Assembly: GCF_004346225.1 (NCBI RefSeq)
Contig: NZ_SMAJ01000003.1
Span: 62,001 to 126,000, forward strand
Length of the DNA stretch: 64,000 nt
From: Paralcaligenes ureilyticus
Lineage (GTDB): Bacteria; Pseudomonadota; Gammaproteobacteria; Burkholderiales; Burkholderiaceae_B
Direction: 5' to 3'
Every line of letters starts with the position of its first letter. The stretch's first letter is position 1. The notes under the pieces are model-generated. The model searched no databases. It saw only the letters and a program-made list of their open reading frames with translations, and had not been told where the DNA came from. Both the position numbers and the translations under genes were made by a program. Below are positions 41,855-49,748 of the stretch, in pieces.

Positions 41855-43258
41855 ATGGGACTACTTGACACACTGTCTGCACAAACGCCTCAAGGCGACG
41901 CCTTGCGTCAAGGGCTTTTGGGTATGGGCGCGGGGCTGCTTTCTGGCAGCAGGGGAAGTTATGGCGCCTTTGCGCCTGCCTTGGGTAACGGCATTGCTGG
42001 GTTTCAGGACGCGCAGATGAAAACGCAACAACTTGGCATGATGCAAAGATACCGTGAGGCAATGGCAGCACAGGCTATGCAAAACGTTTCTAAATCCAGG
42101 GCCCTGCAGAACTTTCTTACGTCACGATTTGGCGGTGCAACTCCGGCCGCTAGCGCTGTAGCTTCTCCCGTGGCTGTGGGTGGGGGGTTATTGTCCAGTG
42201 GCGCATCGCCTGCGATGAATAGCACATTGCCATTGACAGGCATCACGTCGCATGCAAATTCGTTTCCTCTGGATCTTAATGACGTAACGATGATCAAAGC
42301 TTTGGGTGGCCCAGACCTGTTCAACCAGTATAAATACGCTACAGACGGCGTGGAGCAAAAGAGCGGCAGCTACTACAAAGACCCAATGACCGGCCAGGTT
42401 AAGTATTACCCGGCGGTTGACAAAGGGATCACAATGGTCGATGGCAACGCGCAAGCCGTACCGGGCTACGCGACGGCCAATGCCGCTATTCAAGGTAGTC
42501 AGACAGACGCACAAGAGGCGGCAAAAGCTCGGCACACCGTCGTGTCGGTGCCCACAGCGGGCGGCGGCTCGGTCATGCTGCCCCAAGACCAAGCTGTCGA
42601 TAGGCTCCGCTCTCCTATCCCACCTGTCTCTTTGGGTGGCAATGGTGCTTCCGGTGGTTTTGGAGTGCAGCAAAGCCCCGCCGATGCCGCGTATGCGCAG
42701 TCTATTGCAAAAGGCGCTGCCGCACAGTACAACTCAGTCCAAACCGCGGCGCAAAACGCCTCCGGTCAGATTGCCAGTTACCAGCGCCTGGGTTCGCTTT
42801 TGGATGGCTATCAGGGCGGCAGCTTATCAAATGTTGGGGTTCAGGCTGGAAAGCTGGCTAACTCTCTTGGGTGGCATGATTTCGATCCAAAGTTGCCGGA
42901 CAAAGAAGCGGCTATGGCGATTGGCAATCAGCTTGCTTTGCAGTTGCGAAGCACGGGAACAGGCAGTGGTATGCCGGGATCGATGTCCGATGCGGACAGA
43001 AATTTCTTAGTTGCATCCACTCCGAACCTTGCGCAAACCGATGAGGGTCGCAAGAAGCTCATTGATTACCAGACCAAAGTACTTAAACGCCAGCAGGATG
43101 TCGGCACGATGGCGCGTAAATGGCAGGCCCAATATGGACGGCTTGATGCTCGAGACGCGCAGGGGAATGATTTTCAGACGAGTCTTCAATCTTGGGCGGA
43201 TAAAAACCCTTTGTTTAGTTCCGGTAAAAGCAATTTTTCGACTCTTTGGGGTGGATAA
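41855..43258 (+). CDS. Putative internal virion protein
   Basis: The 467-residue protein starts at ATG 41855 after GGAG. The N-terminal region (MGLLDTLSAQTPQGDALRQG, then GRGSYGAFAPALGNG-type glycine-rich repeats) and helical C-terminus (DADRNFLVASTPNLAQTDEG, then RKKLIDYQTKVLKRQQD) are of the kind found in ejected internal proteins of podoviruses. The stop codon is followed directly by the ATG of the large transglycosylase-type gene, so the two are translationally coupled. No enzymatic motif is seen. Confidence 0.6.
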   Translation: MGLLDTLSAQTPQGDALRQGLLGMGAGLLSGSRGSYGAFAPALGNGIAGFQDAQMKTQQLGMMQRYREAMAAQAMQNVSKSRALQNFLTSRFGGATPAASAVASPVAVGGGLLSSGASPAMNSTLPLTGITSHANSFPLDLNDVTMIKALGGPDLFNQYKYATDGVEQKSGSYYKDPMTGQVKYYPAVDKGITMVDGNAQAVPGYATANAAIQGSQTDAQEAAKARHTVVSVPTAGGGSVMLPQDQAVDRLRSPIPPVSLGGNGASGGFGVQQSPADAAYAQSIAKGAAAQYNSVQTAAQNASGQIASYQRLGSLLDGYQGGSLSNVGVQAGKLANSLGWHDFDPKLPDKEAAMAIGNQLALQLRSTGTGSGMPGSMSDADRNFLVASTPNLAQTDEGRKKLIDYQTKVLKRQQDVGTMARKWQAQYGRLDARDAQGNDFQTSLQSWADKNPLFSSGKSNFSTLWGG

Positions 43259-45760
43259 ATGGCTAATCCATTAGATTTCGTTACGCAGTACGGCCCCGTG
43301 GCGGCGCAGGTTGGTCAACGTCTTGGGGTAGACCCTCGTATCGTGTTAGGGCAATGGGGTCTTGAAACCGGCTGGGGAAACTCTGTTATCCCCGGAACAA
43401 ACAACCTCGGCAATATCAAGGATGTGTCGGGCGGCGGTGTAAGTGCGGTAGACAATATGACGGGCTCCAACGACAGTTATCGCCGGTTCGATTCTCCGCA
43501 GGACTTTGGTAATCATTATGCTGATCTGATTGCAAGGAAATACCCCGCGGCTCTCATGGCGGGTCGAAATGCCTCGGCCTTTGCAACGGCGCTCAAACAA
43601 GGTGGGTATGCCGAAGATCCCGACTATGTAAACAAGCTGACGGGTGCCGCTATAACCGTTGCAAAACAACCAAGGATCATGGATAGGATTTCGAATCTGT
43701 TGGTTCCCGCTGCACAAGCCGACACGCTGGGCTCGATCTTCCCGTCAAGCGCAAATCGGCCCGCGTCTGTGAACGCCACCGCGTGGAAGGATGTTATTGC
43801 TAAACCTGAATATAAGGCTTTGTCGCCCGAGGATAAGGCTGCGGCGCAGGAACAATACTTCAATGACGTTGTTTCTCCCCAGGTACCAAAAGAATTAATC
43901 AATGACGCTCATAACCAGTTTTTAAATCAATACCCAACACAACCGAAGCAAGACAACAGCCTTACCGATTCCGTCGCTCGACAGGTTGGCCTAACCGCAC
44001 GCGGCGCCATCCAAGGTATTACTGCAATACCAGAGATGGTCTGGAATGGCCTAACTGGAGTGCCCAATCAGTACGCGGGCACGAACATACCCAAAGCGAA
44101 TATTACGCCTGCCCTGGACGCCATCGGCTTGCCTAAGCCGAACCGCCCTACGGAACAATTTGCCCAAAAGGTTGTTGGCGCCATGGTTCCAACGGCTGGT
44201 ATTGCGAAAGCGGCTGAAATGATTGGTTCTGGCTTAACGGGCGCTGTTGGTAAAGGCGTTGCAGATATCTTGAGTGCGGCACCGACGATGCAGACGATTT
44301 CAGCAGGGATTGGCGCGGGCGCGGGCGATATTGCCGAGCAGAAGGGCGCTGATCCGCTATTGCAGGAGACAGCAAGGCTTGCCGGGGGTTTCTCACCGGC
44401 CGCGCTTCGTGCATCGGGTGGCGCAGTGGTAAGGGGTCTGTTGCGTGGGACCAGCCCCGAAACTATGCAGGCGAATATTCAGGCGTTCAACCAGGCAGGT
44501 ACGACGCCTACCATTGGACAGGCTGCACAGATGCCACGCGCTCAGGCGTTAGAGGGTTTGCTGTCTCGCGTTCCGGGTGGTGCCGGCGTCATGCAACGAA
44601 AGGCGATCGACCAGGCCGATGAAATTTCTAATTCGGTAAATGATCTTGCTGCGAGACTGTCCGGCAACGCGGGGGCGGTCAATGCAGGCGAATCGGTATC
44701 TAGCGGGTTGCTCGGATTTAAATCTGGTGTAAAGGATTTACAGCGTAATCTCTATGATAGTCTGGATAGCTTTATGCCCAAAGCCACGCCGATTACTGTA
44801 GACAGAACCAAAGATGCTCTGACCGCATTAAATGCCGACATTAACGGCGCACCGGCCTTATCGCAGATGTTTAAAAACGGCCGCATTCAGGGCATCGAGG
44901 GCGCGCTAGGCTCTGATCTTGCGTTAAGTCCTGGTTCAACCTTGCCATACGAATCGATCAAGAAATTACGCACGCTAGTAGGCAACGAAATCGACAATAC
45001 GAATTTCGCATCGGATGTACCACGCGACAAATGGTCTGCTCTTTACTCGGCGCTATCCAATGATTTAGGCGATGCGGCGACCAAAGCGGGGCCAGACGCG
45101 GCGGCAGCTTGGCAATGGGCCAATCAGTTTACGCATGGCCAGATGGGGCGCCTGGAAGGGCTCTCAAGCGTCATGGGCAAGGATTCGCCTGAAAAGATCT
45201 TCCAGGCGGCCATGGCCGGCACCAATGAGGGCGATACGATCCTGAAGCGTGTTGTTTCGGCTATCCCGAAGGAGAACCGCAAAGACTTGGCTGCGACCGT
45301 CATCAGTCGAATGGGACGGGCTACCCCTGGAAATCAAAACGACTTGGGTGATGTTTTTTCTACGCAGACATTTTTAACCAACTGGAACAAGCTCTCTCCC
45401 GAAGCCAAACAAACTTTATTCGGGCGCATCGGGGACGCGGAAACAATGGGCACGCTAAATAACTTGGCTAATGTCGCTGCGAATATTAAGACAGGTTCGC
45501 GGGTGTTTACCAATCCATCGGGCACGGGTTCGACGCTTCTTGGAAGTGGCTTGCTATCGAGCGGAATCTACGCGACGATGTCAGGAAATTGGCCACTACT
45601 CGCGGGTGTACTAGCCGTCCCAGGCGCTAGTTACGGTGCGGCTCGGGCGGCTACGGAGCCAAGGCTGCTGAACATGTTGGCGAACCCAACCCGGTTATCG
45701 CAAGGTTATTCTGGTGGTCTGTTGGGCTCGGTTCCGATGGGAACACCTGCTGGGAACTAA
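43259..45760 (+). CDS. Large DNA-ejection protein with glucosaminidase/lysozyme-like domain
   Basis: The 833-residue protein has an N-terminal muramidase-like domain (VAAQVGQRLGVDPRIVLGQW, then GLETGWGNSVIPGTNNLGNI), with the catalytic Glu in LETGWG, followed by FRRFDSP-like YRRFDSPQDFGNHYADL. This is the pattern of FlgJ/glucosaminidase-type enzymes that open the cell wall during phage DNA entry. The rest is long, helical and Ala/Gly-rich, with a hydrophobic segment near residues 775-805 (LLGSGLLSSGIYATMSGNWP, then LLAGVLAVPG), as in ejected proteins that form a channel. It is the largest gene of the element and apparently intact. Confidence 0.78.
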   Translation: MANPLDFVTQYGPVAAQVGQRLGVDPRIVLGQWGLETGWGNSVIPGTNNLGNIKDVSGGGVSAVDNMTGSNDSYRRFDSPQDFGNHYADLIARKYPAALMAGRNASAFATALKQGGYAEDPDYVNKLTGAAITVAKQPRIMDRISNLLVPAAQADTLGSIFPSSANRPASVNATAWKDVIAKPEYKALSPEDKAAAQEQYFNDVVSPQVPKELINDAHNQFLNQYPTQPKQDNSLTDSVARQVGLTARGAIQGITAIPEMVWNGLTGVPNQYAGTNIPKANITPALDAIGLPKPNRPTEQFAQKVVGAMVPTAGIAKAAEMIGSGLTGAVGKGVADILSAAPTMQTISAGIGAGAGDIAEQKGADPLLQETARLAGGFSPAALRASGGAVVRGLLRGTSPETMQANIQAFNQAGTTPTIGQAAQMPRAQALEGLLSRVPGGAGVMQRKAIDQADEISNSVNDLAARLSGNAGAVNAGESVSSGLLGFKSGVKDLQRNLYDSLDSFMPKATPITVDRTKDALTALNADINGAPALSQMFKNGRIQGIEGALGSDLALSPGSTLPYESIKKLRTLVGNEIDNTNFASDVPRDKWSALYSALSNDLGDAATKAGPDAAAAWQWANQFTHGQMGRLEGLSSVMGKDSPEKIFQAAMAGTNEGDTILKRVVSAIPKENRKDLAATVISRMGRATPGNQNDLGDVFSTQTFLTNWNKLSPEAKQTLFGRIGDAETMGTLNNLANVAANIKTGSRVFTNPSGTGSTLLGSGLLSSGIYATMSGNWPLLAGVLAVPGASYGAARAATEPRLLNMLANPTRLSQGYSGGLLGSVPMGTPAGN

Positions 45761-45972
45761 TGAAAAATTGAGAGAAAAGCAGTCTGAATACCTTCCACCA
45801 ACATATACAAGCCAAAGGCCGCGAATATGACCCAGGCGATGATTTTGAGCAATACACTGCCATCATCATCGTACTGTTCGCTTAGGTCGCCACGCCTCAG
45901 GGCTTCTTCTTTGCGATTCATACCACTTGCTCTTATTACTGCATCGTCGAATACGTCCATGATCTTGGACAT
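45757..45972 (-). CDS. Small single-pass membrane protein
   Basis: The 71-residue protein has a charged N-terminal half (MSKIMDVFDDAVIRASGMNR) and one transmembrane segment near the C-terminus (LLKIIAWVIFAAFGLYMLVE). It is on the opposite strand to the virion genes, and its stop codon overlaps the end of the large ejection gene by 4 bp. The function is unknown; it could be a lysogenic-conversion gene. Confidence 0.55.
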   Translation of the reverse strand: MSKIMDVFDDAVIRASGMNRKEEALRRGDLSEQYDDDGSVLLKIIAWVIFAAFGLYMLVEGIQTAFLSIFH

Positions 45973-46071
45973 GGCTTCTCCTTGTGATTACCAGCTTCAG
46001 GCAATTTCGGGGTACCTGCTTCTGTTCGGTTTCCAGTTGGAAGCGAGGTAATTTGTGTCGCCCACACTTCT

Positions 46072-46464
46072 CTATCTACACTTGGTCGCTTTTCCGGTGA
46101 ACATTTTGGTGCCAGTCATGCCTATAAAAGCTCCATAACCAAAGGTTGACTTGGTATACAGCACAGTACTGGACATGGGGTTAACGAGATAAGTCTCGGC
46201 CACAGAAAAATTTGCATTGCTTGCTGCTCCTGCGGCCGCATAGTCATCGCTTTGAGATAGTCCTATGCTATCTCCACTGGCGATGGCCCCGCTCCCTCCA
46301 AATATGAGAGTGATGGAATGGCTGAATCCGTCCGTTTCAAGCTTGTAGTCGTGGGACTGGTAGGTTCCTACGCCCTTTAATTTCGTCAACACCCAGCAAC
46401 TTTTTTCAAAGGCTGCTGCCGAGAAAGACAGGAGCAACAGCAAGAGGAATGCAAGTGTTTTCAT
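46072..46464 (-). CDS. Secreted hypothetical protein
   Basis: The 130-residue protein has a clear signal peptide (MKTLAFLLLLLLSFSAAAFE). The mature part, about 112 residues, is Ser/Thr/Gly-rich with two cysteines (KSCWVLT and the C-terminal KATKCR), probably forming a disulfide. It appears beta-rich. I recognise no family. It is in the same orientation as the small membrane-protein gene and may be part of a lysogeny-expressed pair. Confidence 0.6.
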   Translation of the reverse strand: MKTLAFLLLLLLSFSAAAFEKSCWVLTKLKGVGTYQSHDYKLETDGFSHSITLIFGGSGAIASGDSIGLSQSDDYAAAGAASNANFSVAETYLVNPMSSTVLYTKSTFGYGAFIGMTGTKMFTGKATKCR

Positions 46465-46624
46465 TGCCCAAATCCTTACCAGAACGGCTTATCTCTTTTC
46501 GTACGCCCCTTTTATATTCTCGCAAGCCTTTCGGGGTTGTTCCCCAACCTCTGATCAGTTAGCATTTTCCACCTTCTGACTCCCATGCCTTGGTTGGTTT
46601 CAAATTATAGCTCTCCGGATTTTT

Positions 46625-46831
46625 GTGGCGGATTTTTTATGCGTTCCGAGCACATGCGGAGAGGGGCACCCGATCAAACCCCGGCAGCAGGTGCCGCCCC
46701 GGCAAATACCGCCGCCCACCCCGGCAGCTGCCGCCGTCCCTCCTACGCCGAAAGACATGCTCAAGCAGTCCCAAAGTTGGATCACCCTAGCAGTACCTGA
46801 TTTGGGACTGTTGATAAAAACGATGTTTTGA
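46625..46831 (+). CDS. Possible small proline/alanine-rich phage protein or fragment
   Basis: The frame starts at GTG 46625 (VADFLCVPSTCGEGHPIKPR) and ends with TPKDMLKQSQSWITLAVPDL and GLLIKTMF; the middle is a Pro/Ala/Gln run. The overlapping frame from 46585 has its own Ala/Pro run, which suggests a frameshift within an older gene. The C-terminus looks like a genuine helical tail. It is uncertain whether it is expressed. Confidence 0.3.
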   Translation: MADFLCVPSTCGEGHPIKPRQQVPPRQIPPPTPAAAAVPPTPKDMLKQSQSWITLAVPDLGLLIKTMF

Positions 46832-46915
46832 GGAAGACCGCTATCTTTGTAGGGGGTAAATGGGTAACGTTGGGGCGGTGGGAGTCGCCGGCGCCGAATA
46901 GTTAATTTTCTGGTT

Positions 46916-46940
46916 TAAAAGCCGCTCTGGAGGCTTTTTT
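46916..46940 (+). terminator. Intrinsic terminator in the element
   Basis: AAAAGCC and GGCTTTT form a perfect stem with an 8-nt GCTCTGGA loop, followed by a T-run. On the plus strand it could end the virion-gene transcript, though it lies about 1.15 kb downstream of it. Confidence 0.7.
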
Positions 46941-47240
46941 GATACAAGCGATGCATGCCGGTGCTGCACAGAGCGATTTTCTGAACCCGCACCCTTCTGG
47001 GGTAGCTTTAATGTTTGTTTCCCCGGCGAAGGTTAAACACAAAATGCTTGGGTAGAATTATCGGATAATCGATAGAATTAAACGAAAGCACTTGACTGCG
47101 GAAAAGCAATTTGTAATGGTCGTTATTGGGTGCTATTTGGCAGTTCACTGCGTGCCCTAACGCCTCGTGCCATTACCTGGCCCATTCGTTTTTTGTTTAC
47201 ATTGCCCTGAACGTTTTTAGCGTATTTTCCGTCCCCCGAC

Positions 47241-47282
47241 TGTCGCAAGTGTCGCAAGTGTCGCAACTGTCACTGTCGCAAG
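47241..47282. repeat. Short tandem repeat of a 9-bp unit
   Basis: TGTCGCAAG is repeated three times in a row (third copy TGTCGCAAC) and, after TGTCAC, once more. It falls in a non-coding stretch upstream of brnT. It may be a simple slippage repeat or a protein-binding array. Confidence 0.6.
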
Positions 47283-47312
47283 TTGGTTCAAATCTGAAAA
47301 TAGCCAGGTAGG

Positions 47313-47385
47313 CTAGTCCGAGATTCGTTCACCTGTCCGAGTTTCGGACTAGTCCTGTTTTGGTACACCTGTCCCGATTCGGGAC
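47313..47385. repeat. Palindrome array matching the one at 39.8 kb
   Basis: GTCCGA-GTT-TCGGAC (47335-47349) and GTCCCG-ATT-CGGGAC (47371-47385) are perfect palindromes. The 18 bases CTGTTTTGGTACACCTGT at 47355-47372 are identical to 39866-39883. Compared with GTACCG-ATT-CGGTAC at 39882, the two arms changed together, keeping the symmetry. It lies 84 bp upstream of brnT. Confidence 0.65.
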
Positions 47386-47468
47386 GCCTGTGTCGATGAT
47401 TTGGTTAGCTTAATTATGTAATCACGGAAATGCCTTGCTTATATTATTAATGTAACTACAATAACTAT

Positions 47469-47738
47469 ATGGAAATAACCTTTGACCCGGCCAAAGACAA
47501 AGCCAATCAAACAAAGCACGGTGTCTCGCTTGGACTAGCCAATGAGCTGGACTGGACAGAGGTGTTGGCCAAGCCGGACACACGTCGAGACTACGGTGAG
47601 CTGCGGGAAATTGGATACGGCGTGATTGATGGCCGGTTGTATTGTGTGGTGTTCACGCAGCGAAATAACCATATGCATGTCATCAGCCTACGCAAGGCGA
47701 ACAGTAGAGAGGTTCGAGATTATGTCGAGCAAACGTAA
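47469..47738 (+). CDS. brnT: BrnT family toxin (RNase)
   Basis: The 89-residue ribonuclease toxin of a type II system has the family pattern EITFDPAKDKANQTKHGVSL, then RRDYGELREIGYGVIDGRLY and ISLRKANSREVRDY. BrnT halts translation in stress unless bound by BrnA. The lysine/histidine positions of the active site (KTKHGVS-like KHGVS) are present. It starts at ATG 47469. The ribosome site is weak. It overlaps brnA by 17 bp. Confidence 0.88.
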   Translation: MEITFDPAKDKANQTKHGVSLGLANELDWTEVLAKPDTRRDYGELREIGYGVIDGRLYCVVFTQRNNHMHVISLRKANSREVRDYVEQT

Positions 47739-47994
47739 ATTGATAATGCCTACTCAGGCAGAAGACGCGGCGATCAACGCCGGCATTGCCGCTGACCCAG
47801 ATACTTACGAATTGAGCCAAGCCGAGTTCAAGCAATTAAAGCGAGTCGGGCGCCCCCGCAGCGAATCGCCCAAGGTGGCGCTGACGGTGCGGTATGACGC
47901 GGATATCATCGAAGCGTTCAAGTCAGGGGGCGAAGGGTGGCAGACGCGAATGAATCATGCGCTGCGGGATTGGTTGCGGACTCATCGAGCGTGA
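47722..47994 (+). CDS. brnA: BrnA family antitoxin
   Basis: The 90-residue antitoxin starts at ATG 47722 (MSSKRKLIMPTQAEDAAINA). It contains the C-terminal ribbon-helix-helix PKVALTVRYDADIIEAFKSG, then EGWQTRMNHALRDWLRTH, which dimerises, binds its own promoter and neutralises BrnT. The 17-bp overlap with brnT and the toxin-first order are typical for this family. Confidence 0.87.
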   Translation: MSSKRKLIMPTQAEDAAINAGIAADPDTYELSQAEFKQLKRVGRPRSESPKVALTVRYDADIIEAFKSGGEGWQTRMNHALRDWLRTHRA

Positions 47995-48127
47995 GAGGGT
48001 CGCTAATTCTGACCCTATTACAGCCAGTCGCAGGACGGGCTATGGGTTGATTTACACATAAAATCCCCTCGCGGAAGGGGCTGGATGGCAAAGAAAACCT
48101 GCCGAAGCGGGTAGGGAAATTAAGCGT

Positions 48128-48391
48128 TTATTCCAATTTTGTGGCGTCTATTATGAGAGCGCTCATCTCAGGTGGAAGTGACGTTTCATCTTCAATACGC
48201 GAAAGAACTATATTTTCAACAATAACAGTGGCCGATGGTCTTGCCTCCTTTTTTTGCGGAGTATTTATGTTTCCGACTTGGATGCCCAACCCAACCCCGA
48301 TTGTCCATTTCCCGGTTTTGATTCCCTCTTTTTTAAGCATTGTGTTGCCCACTTCTTTGAGAGAGAATGTATATTGACTAGCTTCTGCCAT
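48128..48391 (-). CDS. Hypothetical protein downstream of hicB-like gene
   Basis: The 87-residue protein (MAEASQYTFSLKEVGNTMLK and, later, KWTIGVGLGIQVGNINTPQK) has a beta-rich core and a Pro/Glu end. I recognise no family. It lies 13 bp after the HicB-like gene on the same strand, so it may be a third component of that operon or an accessory regulator. Confidence 0.5.
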   Translation of the reverse strand: MAEASQYTFSLKEVGNTMLKKEGIKTGKWTIGVGLGIQVGNINTPQKKEARPSATVIVENIVLSRIEDETSLPPEMSALIIDATKLE

Positions 48392-48404
48392 AATTTGTCC
48401 TTAG

Positions 48405-48947
48405 CTAATTAACAAGCGGTACGAAAGGCAATTGACGATATATCGGTTCTTTTTGAATTGATGATGTTAAAAAGAGCTCATTCTTAATCAAATGCATTTC
48501 ATTCACGGTAGTCGCCACTTGTTGAATCATGGGAAACAACGATGTAATGAGGTTCATGTATTTTGGTGCAGCCGCCGCGACACCGATATAGAATCCTCTT
48601 CGCAACGAGATTGCCTCAATGATCCACTGGTTCAAGCTTACTGCGTCTTCTTCAGCGCATCTCGCGACCTCGGCATGTATACTTTTGCTCATGCGCAACG
48701 TGACCCGCCCGCTATACGGTGCCGGTCCGATGGAGGCAAAAGGGGCGGGAAACTCCTTACCTTGAGATTCTGCGGTTTCGTGCAAAATTTCTAATGCTTC
48801 AATCACTTCTTCGTATGCTTCAGTCGACGTCTCTGCATAAGACGAAATATCAGGAATTTCAGCGACGGCGGCATGAAAGCATAGCTCGCCATCTTGGCTG
48901 ACTCGCTTAACTGATATTGTGTATGCGCCTGAGTCAAAGTTACTCAT
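48405..48947 (-). CDS. hicB: HicB-like antitoxin with ribbon-helix-helix domain
   Basis: The 180-residue protein has an N-terminal HicB-type degraded RNase H fold (GAYTISVKRVSQDGELCFHA, then AVAEIPDISSYAETSTEAYE) and a middle ribbon-helix-helix (GRVTLRMSKSIHAEVARCAE, then EDAVSLNQWIIEAIS). The unusual C-terminal extension of about 55 residues (AAPKYMNLITSLFPMIQQVA, then TTVNEMHLIKNELFL) is helical and not seen in typical HicB. It overlaps the hicA stop by 8 bp. Confidence 0.78.
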   Translation of the reverse strand: MSNFDSGAYTISVKRVSQDGELCFHAAVAEIPDISSYAETSTEAYEEVIEALEILHETAESQGKEFPAPFASIGPAPYSGRVTLRMSKSIHAEVARCAEEDAVSLNQWIIEAISLRRGFYIGVAAAAPKYMNLITSLFPMIQQVATTVNEMHLIKNELFLTSSIQKEPIYRQLPFVPLVN

Positions 48948-49227
48948 GACTATTCTCCCGTTGTTCCAGTTCTGGCTGGTTCTCGCTCAAAACTCTTAAC
49001 AGTTTCTTAATATATGCGATCTTTACCACGTCATTGCGGCCATGTCCGCAATTAAAATTGGTGCCTATAAATCCTCGAAGGGCGCTATGGCTCACAACCT
49101 TATGGCCAGGACATTTGCCATTTTTTATTTCAAAGCCTAGATGAGCAAGCCCCGCACAAACCTCCTCGCATCGCAGAGACGAAATACGCATACGCCAGTC
49201 TCTCATGATAGTCTCAATGGCATTCAT
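48940..49227 (-). CDS. hicA: HicA-like mRNA interferase toxin
   Basis: The 95-residue protein has the HicA double-stranded-RNA-binding-like fold, with LAHLGFEIKNGKCPGHKVVS, then HSALRGFIGTNFNCGHGRND and VVKIAYIKKLLRVL. The catalytic His is expected in GHKVVSH. The annotated ATG 49227 lies 2 bp after a palindrome that must also contain the promoter. A start at 49194 (MRISSLRCEEVCAGLAHLGF) fits the family better. It may be transcribed as a leaderless mRNA. Confidence 0.72.
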   Translation of the reverse strand: MNAIETIMRDWRMRISSLRCEEVCAGLAHLGFEIKNGKCPGHKVVSHSALRGFIGTNFNCGHGRNDVVKIAYIKKLLRVLSENQPELEQRENSHE

Positions 49228-49229
49228 CT

Positions 49230-49251
49230 ATGACACCATATATAGTGTCAT
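49230..49251 (-). promoter_or_regulatory. Operator palindrome upstream of hicA
   Basis: ATGACAC (49230-49236) and GTGTCAT (49245-49251) form a perfect 7-bp inverted repeat around CATATATA, which on the minus strand contains a TATATA -10-like element. It sits immediately before the hicA reading frame, consistent with autoregulation by the HicB ribbon-helix-helix domain. Confidence 0.65.
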
Positions 49252-49516
49252 GGTTCCGCAGATTAACATAATTGCTCCAGAATCTTCAAGTTTCTTCTTG
49301 GAATTAACTAACAACACTGACTTTCTTATTTGTTTCCATCCAAACCCACGTCAAAACGCAGCCTGTCGCTTAATTAGCAGTCCCTTGGGTAGCCAAGGGG
49401 ATGGCTGTATGCGTTTGTAACGCCATAGGGCAAAAGTAGCAACCTTTCGGCGAATATGGGAAAGTACTCCAGCGGCGGTTTTATGACGGTACTTTTGACG
49501 GTATTTATAAAATACG

Positions 49517-49674
49517 ATTTTTCTATACCGTTTATCCATACCGTATTCAAGCCATGGTTCGCCGTCTGCTGGAGACGCCAGATATCAATATACGGACATC
49601 TGCAACCTTATACGAAACCCGCATGTTTATTGGCATAGCGGGTTTTTATCGTCTGAAACGGTCTGCATGAATGG
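49517..49674 (+). repeat. Right attachment repeat (attR / middle copy)
   Basis: The core CTGCTGGAGACGCCA at 49566-49580 matches the tRNA 3' end exactly. From 49566 to 49674 the sequence matches attL (31933-32044), including the terminator hairpin. The upstream 49517-49580 matches 51344-51407 at 55 of 64 positions. Confidence 0.88.
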
Positions 49675-49748
49675 ATAGTCAATGACATTATATTTGTGGG
49701 GGTATATTGAGGGGTATCTAATGGCGTGCTTGTAGGAAGTACCTCCAC

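Larger units (their letters stand above)
46465..47468. other. About 1 kb without a confident gene
   Basis: It holds a possible small frame (46625-46831), a terminator (46916-46940), a 9-bp tandem repeat (47241-47282) and a palindrome array (47313-47385). Other open frames here look like chance or remnants. It forms the joint between the virion cassette and the toxin-antitoxin cargo. Confidence 0.5.
31933..49580. mobile_element. 17.6-kb integrated phage-like element at tRNA-Arg(CCU)
   Basis: It is bounded by exact 15-bp copies of the tRNA 3' end. Reading order: integrase; five genes of unknown function; AlpA-like, Rha-like and winged-helix proteins; a replication-like protein with iterons; small genes; divergent Arc-like repressors; internal virion proteins; two small envelope proteins; BrnTA; HicAB. 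The base composition is visibly more AT-rich than the flanks, especially at 33.4-36.1 and 48.1-49.5 kb. No terminase, portal, capsid, tail-tube, holin or endolysin-cassette genes are recognisable. It may be a deleted podovirus-type prophage or a satellite. It is 96 bp from the terminator hairpin to the integrase start. Confidence 0.85.
49228..49748. other. Right end of the element and the second attachment region
   Basis: No gene. It carries the hicA operator, a hairpin CCCTTGG-GTAG-CCAAGGG (49382-49399), a 30-bp sequence (49411-49440) that partly recurs at 52491-52520, integrase-arm-like sequence (49487-49504) and the second attachment copy. Confidence 0.7.

Noticed and set aside
47126-47311. 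61-codon frame with a possible membrane segment upstream of brnT
   Set aside because: The C-terminal half is only the translation of the 9-bp tandem repeat (SQVSQVSQ); no ribosome site.
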